DNA of 8,144 nucleotides from Spirochaetaceae bacterium (GTDB lineage: Bacteria > Spirochaetota > Spirochaetia > B11-G9): the NCBI GenBank assembly GCA_030633365.1, contig DAOVSY010000122.1, positions 1-8,144 of the forward strand. Direction: 5' to 3'. Of this stretch, positions 7,063-8,144 are shown one piece after another (position 1 is the stretch's first letter; every line of letters begins with the position of its first letter). The notes under the pieces were generated by a model. The model had not been told where the DNA came from, did not search any database, and saw nothing but the letters and a program-made list of their open reading frames with translations. A program made the position numbers and the translations under genes.

Positions 7063-7587
7063 CTAAAGTTTTGCTTCATAATCAAGAGTTGACTTGGCTA
7101 CTCCGAATCCTAATGGAACAGAATACCCATAATGTTTGAGAAACATTGCAATAATTGCAAAATGATGAACTGTATGTTCAATAAGGTATCTTAATTCTCT
7201 GCCCAGACTAGAACTTACTATAAACTCATTATTATTATTGGGAATATCTCCCTGATAGAGAGTTATCTTCTCGGTACCCTCTTTCAGTTCAAAAATAAGA
7301 AGTGCATTACTTAAAAAATTAATTCTATTAATTGCAGCTTCTTTATTTGTTTCAATTTCAAGATCTCTATTACGAAGGTCATAGTTAACCAGGGGAAACT
7401 GATCAATAAATCTGTCATAGAAATCTATAATATGTCTGAAGTGTTTTCCCACACCACTCATCCAGGGAGAATCTGAATCTTCGGAAAACACATAATGTTC
7501 CATGGATATTTTTTCCAGTATAACTACACCTGCAGACAACTGGCTTCTATTTTCTTCAATTAAACTTGTTAATATAATCTTATCCAT
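7063..7587 (-). CDS. DinB-like (DinB/YfiT superfamily) four-helix protein
   Basis: A 174-residue protein of the DinB/YfiT superfamily, putative metal-dependent enzymes, many probably thiol transferases. It is predicted to be a four-helix bundle. The metal-binding histidines are visible: GVGKHFRHIIDFYD (His49, His52) in the second helix and HTVHH (His138, 141, 142) in the later helix, where the superfamily has HxxxH. The closing GFGVAKSTLDY also fits relatives. The start is uncertain. The frame extends to a TTG at 7623, only three bases after the permease stop, which would give 186 residues. I prefer the ATG at 7587 because MDKIILTSLIEEN fits the usual beginning of the first helix. Neither start has a Shine-Dalgarno sequence, and a promoter-like element ends seven bases before the ATG. 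The substrate and thiol cofactor are unknown. Confidence 0.82.
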   Translation of the reverse strand: MDKIILTSLIEENRSQLSAGVVILEKISMEHYVFSEDSDSPWMSGVGKHFRHIIDFYDRFIDQFPLVNYDLRNRDLEIETNKEAAINRINFLSNALLIFELKEGTEKITLYQGDIPNNNNEFIVSSSLGRELRYLIEHTVHHFAIIAMFLKHYGYSVPLGFGVAKSTLDYEAKL

Positions 7588-7594
7588 GAAATCG

Positions 7595-7623
7595 ATAGTA
7601 TAACGACATATACGTGCTGTCAA
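7595..7623 (-). promoter_or_regulatory. candidate promoter giving a leaderless DinB-like mRNA
   Basis: On the minus strand, a perfect -35 TTGACA lies at 7618-7623. It is followed either by TACTAT (7595-7600, 17-base spacer, four of six matches) or TATACT (7597-7602, 15-base spacer, five of six). Initiation six to eight bases further on falls at or next to the ATG at 7587, so the transcript would have almost no leader, which fits the missing Shine-Dalgarno sequence. The same TTG is also a possible start codon for the longer protein, so the match may be coincidence. Confidence 0.4.
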
Positions 7624-7626
7624 GAA

Positions 7627-8144
7627 TTACAATTTACGAGGCATAAAATATATTATAATAGATAATGCAATTACTATCATACCAAAAATACTTATAAAAG
7701 TAGGTGCATCATTTGGAAGTATAATCCAGCTTAATACAGCTCCGAATACAGGTATTAGAAACTTCCACATCTCTAATTCAGAAACCTTAATATTTGGAGT
7801 TTTAAGAAGAGAATACCATAAACTAAATGCTGTTGCTGTAAGAAAACTGAGCCAGGCTAAAGCAAGTATAAATTCCAGATTCCAGGAAAAGTCGGGAACA
7901 CCTTCAACTGGAATAGAAATTATAATCAGTATAAATCCCCCTATCCATAATTGAGAGGAGTTTAAAATAATGGGATCTATTTTGCCACTAAATTTGGAGA
8001 CTATAATACTGGAATATGCAGAAACAATTAAAGTTAGAATAAGAAGTATTATACCAAATAAATCCATAATCCCAACAGATTCCAGTATTTGTCTACCTGA
8101 AACTATAAAAATAATTCCAGATATACCCATTAAAATTGTAAAAA
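7627..8144 (-). CDS. EamA/DMT-family permease, C-terminal half (5' partial)
   Basis: Inner-membrane drug/metabolite-type transporter. The ATG at 8130 is unlikely to be the start. The frame is open to the window edge, adding FTIL before it, and the segment TILMGISGIIFIVSG reads as the last helix of a first EamA repeat. The visible 167 residues then give one full EamA repeat of five helices, at about residues 23-43, 62-76, 85-108, 121-138 and 144-163. The family normally has two such repeats, ten helices and about 300 residues, so roughly the first 120-140 residues lie outside the window. It ends three bases before the possible TTG start of the DinB-like gene, suggesting an operon or read-through. 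EamA proteins move varied small metabolites; the substrate cannot be read from the sequence. Confidence 0.85.
   Translation of the reverse strand, partial: FTILMGISGIIFIVSGRQILESVGIMDLFGIILLILTLIVSAYSSIIVSKFSGKIDPIILNSSQLWIGGFILIIISIPVEGVPDFSWNLEFILALAWLSFLTATAFSLWYSLLKTPNIKVSELEMWKFLIPVFGAVLSWIILPNDAPTFISIFGMIVIALSIIIYFMPRKL

Noticed and set aside
7036..7073. Possible bidirectional terminator CAAAACT/AGTTTTG between the YHS and DinB-like genes
   Set aside because: The 7-bp stem is A/T-rich, has a 24-base loop and no T-run on either side, and lies largely within coding sequence.

Overview
The window is AT-rich and densely coding. It holds eight protein genes, two of which run off the window edges, and no RNA gene, mobile element or CRISPR array that I can see. 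Most genes have clear AGGAG-type ribosome binding sites, and sigma70-like promoter hexamers are visible, which argues against Bacteroidota. A CheA-like 7TM sensor kinase, a small bacterial RRM protein, a secreted TPR-CHAT protein and a YHS protein together suggest a low-GC spirochaete. This is inference from gene content, with moderate confidence at best.

Layout: (1) 2-2083, plus strand: a 7TM-PAS-Hpt-HATPase signalling kinase whose reading frame is open to the left edge. The missing first transmembrane helix is encoded in the first 58 bases. (2) 2122-2940, plus: a membrane di-iron hydroxylase of the sterol desaturase / fatty acid hydroxylase superfamily, 38 bp downstream and possibly cotranscribed. 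(3) 2941-5349, minus: an exported TPR-CHAT protein with an intact His/Cys dyad. Its stop codon abuts the stop of the hydroxylase gene. (4) 5376-5663, minus: an RRM RNA-binding protein 26 bp upstream of the CHAT gene, with its own likely promoter. (5) 5791-6444, minus: a glutaredoxin-like domain fused to a ferredoxin-thioredoxin reductase catalytic domain. (6) 6584-7054, plus: an exported YHS-domain protein, divergent from the redox fusion across a 139-bp regulatory region. (7) 7063-7587, minus: a DinB-like four-helix protein, possibly translated from a leaderless mRNA. (8) 7627 to the right edge, minus: the C-terminal half of an EamA/DMT permease.

The genes do not form one obvious pathway. 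Three local units look plausible: kinase + hydroxylase, RRM + CHAT, and EamA + DinB. The most distinctive items are the Grx-FTRc fusion, the exported CHAT protein beside an RRM gene, and the promoter/start-codon overlap at the DinB-like gene. I found no convincing sign of a multi-gene defence system or of any wholly undescribed system.
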